DNA of 64,000 bases from assembly GCF_000768705.1 (NCBI RefSeq), contig NZ_AVPJ01000019.1, forward strand, positions 1 to 64,000, in the 5' to 3' direction. The position numbers and the translations under genes are program-made. Positions 62,283 to 64,000 of the stretch are shown piece by piece (the first letter of the stretch is position 1; each line of letters begins with the position of its first letter). Below the pieces are notes generated by a model that saw only the letters and a list, made by a program, of their open reading frames with translations, had not been told where the DNA came from and ran no database searches. Origin of the DNA: Knoellia sinensis KCTC 19936 (GTDB taxonomy: Bacteria > Actinomycetota > Actinomycetes > Actinomycetales > Dermatophilaceae).

Positions 62283-62322
62283 CGACAAGGGCCCCACTCC
62301 TTGAGGAGTGGGGCCCTTGTCG
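62283..62322. terminator. 18-bp inverted repeat terminator, second copy
   Basis: CGACAAGGGCCCCACTCC (62283-62300) pairs with GGAGTGGGGCCCTTGTCG (62305-62322) around a TTGA loop. A partial duplicate of its left arm stands at 62257-62280, and both hairpins are followed by TTGAACTG, so the two terminators share an origin. It probably also serves the convergent CWB2 gene. Confidence 0.88.
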
Positions 62323-62350
62323 TTGAACTGTGTGAGTTCAGTTCAGCCGA

Positions 62351-63487
62351 TCAGCAAGGCGTCATCTGCAGCGCAGCGTCGGAGACCGCGAGCGGGCCAC
62401 CGATTGCGGTGCGGAACGTCGGCGCCAGACGGGTGTCCTCGGCGACCGTGCCGGCCGGCGCGCAGTTCGGACGCGTCAGGAGGACGGATGCCTGGTAGTA
62501 CCACGCGAGCGGGGCCGCTGCGAGGGCGTCCGGGTAGTTCCAGCCGTGGGTCAGGAAGACCTCGCTGGAACCCTGCGGGAAGGTCGCCTCCGACAGCTCG
62601 GCCGCGGTGTCGGCGCGCGAGGTGCCGAAGACGCGGGTCACGGTCGCGCCGGGAACGGCGGCCTTGACGGCGTTGAGCACGGCGTCCGACACGACGAGCG
62701 GGCCACCCAGGATCTGGATGTTCGTCGGGGCGATCTCGACGAGGGCGTCCCGCGTCTCCGTGGGGAGAGTGGCGTTGCGGGTCAGCATGAGCACGCCGCC
62801 CAGGTTTGCGGCAGCGGCGCCGCCGCCGAGGGCGTCGGCGAAGCCCTCACCCGACGAGAGCACGACATCCGTCGCACCGCCGAGGTCGATGCTCGTCTGC
62901 TGGGCGATCTGCGCCGCGGTGTCGTAGCGGCTACCGCCGGCGATGCGCGCCACGGGGGCCAGGTTGGCGAGCTGCGCCTCGACCCCGGCGTTCACGGCAC
63001 CGAGGCCACCGAGGATGACGATGCCCTCAGGGCTCAGGCGGTTGATCTCGGCGACGACGCCGGCCGGGATCGTGCCCGAGGCGGGGACGAGGAGCAGCGG
63101 GCCGAGGCCTGCGGCGAAGGGTCCGCCGGCGAGCGCGTCCGGGAAGTTGGTGCCCGAGGCGACCGTGACGATGTCGACCGGCGCGCCGTCCTCGAACGTG
63201 CCGTTTGGGAAGTGGACCTTGGAGATCTCCACCGGCGTGAGGTAGCGGGTCTGGCCGGCGATGCGGTCGAGCGTCGGCGCGACGGCGGCTGCGGCCGCGC
63301 TGGCACGCGCCTTGGCCCCCGGGCGTGCAGCGTCGGCGCGCTTCTGGCGGTCGGTGGTGTCGAGCAGGGCATCGACGGTGGTGGACTTGTTGGGCTCTGC
63401 GGCGGCCATCGCGGACGGGGCTGCGAGCCCCGTGGCGGCCATGCAGACGACAGCGGCGACGGACACCGCTGAACGGGCAGAAAACAT
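62351..63487 (-). CDS. Cell-wall-binding repeat 2 (CWB2) protein
   Basis: A 378-residue secreted protein: signal peptide 1-29 (SAVSVAAVVCMAATGLAAPS), a charged Ala-rich linker to about residue 75, then three CWB2 repeats starting at RIAGQTRYLTP, RIAGGSRYDTA and RVFGTSRADTA. Each has a DALAGGP/DALGGGAAA segment and an ILGG or AIGG turn. CWB2 modules bind wall polymers non-covalently. No enzymatic domain is attached, so this may be a structural wall protein. ATG 63487. Confidence 0.9.
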   Translation of the reverse strand: MFSARSAVSVAAVVCMAATGLAAPSAMAAAEPNKSTTVDALLDTTDRQKRADAARPGAKARASAAAAAVAPTLDRIAGQTRYLTPVEISKVHFPNGTFEDGAPVDIVTVASGTNFPDALAGGPFAAGLGPLLLVPASGTIPAGVVAEINRLSPEGIVILGGLGAVNAGVEAQLANLAPVARIAGGSRYDTAAQIAQQTSIDLGGATDVVLSSGEGFADALGGGAAAANLGGVLMLTRNATLPTETRDALVEIAPTNIQILGGPLVVSDAVLNAVKAAVPGATVTRVFGTSRADTAAELSEATFPQGSSEVFLTHGWNYPDALAAAPLAWYYQASVLLTRPNCAPAGTVAEDTRLAPTFRTAIGGPLAVSDAALQMTPC

Positions 63488-63629
63488 GGTGATCCCCGAT
63501 CAGTATGTGGCCCTGGGTGAGGGCCGTTGGTCCCAGCCAGTGAGGCCCGGGCGCCGGTAGGATATCCCCCTATTGCGCCCCAGATGGACGGGTCGGGGAA
63601 ACCAATGGGCCGATGGGTACGATCCACGC

Positions 63630-64000
63630 GTGAGCGCGAACGCAAAAAACACAGACTTCCCCCTCTTCACGATCAACGAGGACCACGAGGCGATCCGCGA
63701 GGCCGTGCGTGACGTGGCCGAGGCCAAGATCGCCCCGTTCGCCGCGGCGGTCGACGAGGAGGCGCGCTACCCCCAGGAAGCGCACGACGCCCTCGTCGCC
63801 TCCGACTTCTTCGCGCCGCACGTGGCCGAGGAGTACGACGGTGTCGGCGCCGACGCCCTGGCGACCTGCATCGTCATCGAGGAGGTTGCGCGGGTCTGCG
63901 CGAGCTCCTCGCTCATCCCCGCGGTCAACAAGCTCGGCTCGATGCCGGTCATCCTCGGCGGGTCCGAGGAGATCAAGCGCAAGTACCTCCCGCCGCTGGC
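63630..64000 (+). CDS. Acyl-CoA dehydrogenase, N-terminal part (runs off the right edge)
   Basis: The first 123 codons of an acyl-CoA dehydrogenase: FTINEDHEAIREAVRDVAEA, IAPFAAAVDEEARYPQEAHD, ATCIVIEEVARVCASSSLIP. The N-terminal helical domain is complete and the FAD motif lies outside. GTG 63630 follows TACGAT (63618-63623) by 6 nt, a leaderless arrangement. The position beyond purK-purE matches that of FadE25 in M. tuberculosis. Confidence 0.88.
   Translation, partial: MSANAKNTDFPLFTINEDHEAIREAVRDVAEAKIAPFAAAVDEEARYPQEAHDALVASDFFAPHVAEEYDGVGADALATCIVIEEVARVCASSSLIPAVNKLGSMPVILGGSEEIKRKYLPPL

Overview
The window is about 64 kb of very GC-rich actinobacterial chromosome. Paralogue content (AccA3-type acyl-CoA carboxylase subunit, AccE epsilon subunit, LpdA-type NAD(P)H-quinone reductase, F420-type luciferase-like oxidoreductase, CWB2 wall protein), GTG starts and many apparently leaderless genes point to the Actinomycetia. 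A member of the Intrasporangiaceae or a near relative is my best guess, but that is inference. It is mostly ordinary housekeeping chromosome. The only mobile element seen is the end of an IS481-type element at the left edge. I saw no rRNA, tRNA, CRISPR array, prophage or plasmid functions.

Layout. 1-300: IS end. 387-6137: a SnoaL-like protein, then a minus-strand DUF58/MoxR/DUF4350/DUF4129/membrane-protein operon. 6214-11014: a membrane protein and a deoxyribose catabolism operon (deoC, aldehyde dehydrogenase, a catalytically incomplete aldehyde dehydrogenase, uridine-kinase-like P-loop kinase). 11204-17518: small cytosolic proteins, phosphohexomutase plus purine nucleoside phosphorylase, and LpdA-type reductase. 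17613-21154: Rv0909-like protein, DUF2157/GDYXXLXY membrane pair, secreted protein. 21239-25434: AccA3 biotin carboxylase, MarR regulator with divergent EamA exporter, aldo/keto reductase. 25452-27411: a divergent pair with an IdeR/DtxR-like iron box. 27510-30886: second MoxR/VWA pair and a PfkB kinase. 31118-33037: secreted Ig-like repeat protein. 33395-36892: MerR regulator, acyl-CoA dehydrogenase, carboxyltransferase (probable branched-chain acyl-CoA catabolism). 36998-46652: subtilase, Maf, Na+/H+ antiporter with C-terminal zf-UBP, secreted lipase, DUF885 hydrolase, DUF559 protein, MOSC protein. 46797-49471: AccE, AccD and divergent BirA. 49523-52322: class III cyclase and a two-component system. 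52517-58479: GtrA/YfhO/GT2 surface glycosylation genes and purK-purE. 58661-64000: CoA-binding protein, LLM oxidoreductase, heparinase-like and CWB2 secreted proteins, start of an acyl-CoA dehydrogenase.

The carboxylase genes probably work together: AccA3 supplies the biotinylated subunit, AccD/AccE and the second AccD supply carboxyltransferases, and BirA attaches biotin. The order accA3 ... maf ... accE-accD-birA ... GtrA ... purK-purE ... acyl-CoA dehydrogenase, with lpdA, phosphomutase and nucleoside phosphorylase nearby, resembles the Mycobacterium tuberculosis Rv3274c-Rv3308 region.

The most unusual content is between the genes. A repeat family with core CCCAATTGGAC forms six small arrays in the right half, almost all at 3' ends of convergent genes, in some cases supplying a stop codon; a divergent copy lies inside a reading frame at 13.25 kb. 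The word TATGCCG/CGGCATA occurs about 45 times by eye, far above a base-composition expectation, and is built into several long hairpins, in the manner of DNA uptake sequences or HIP1. Many start codons follow a TANNNT box by 6-7 nt, which indicates leaderless transcripts.
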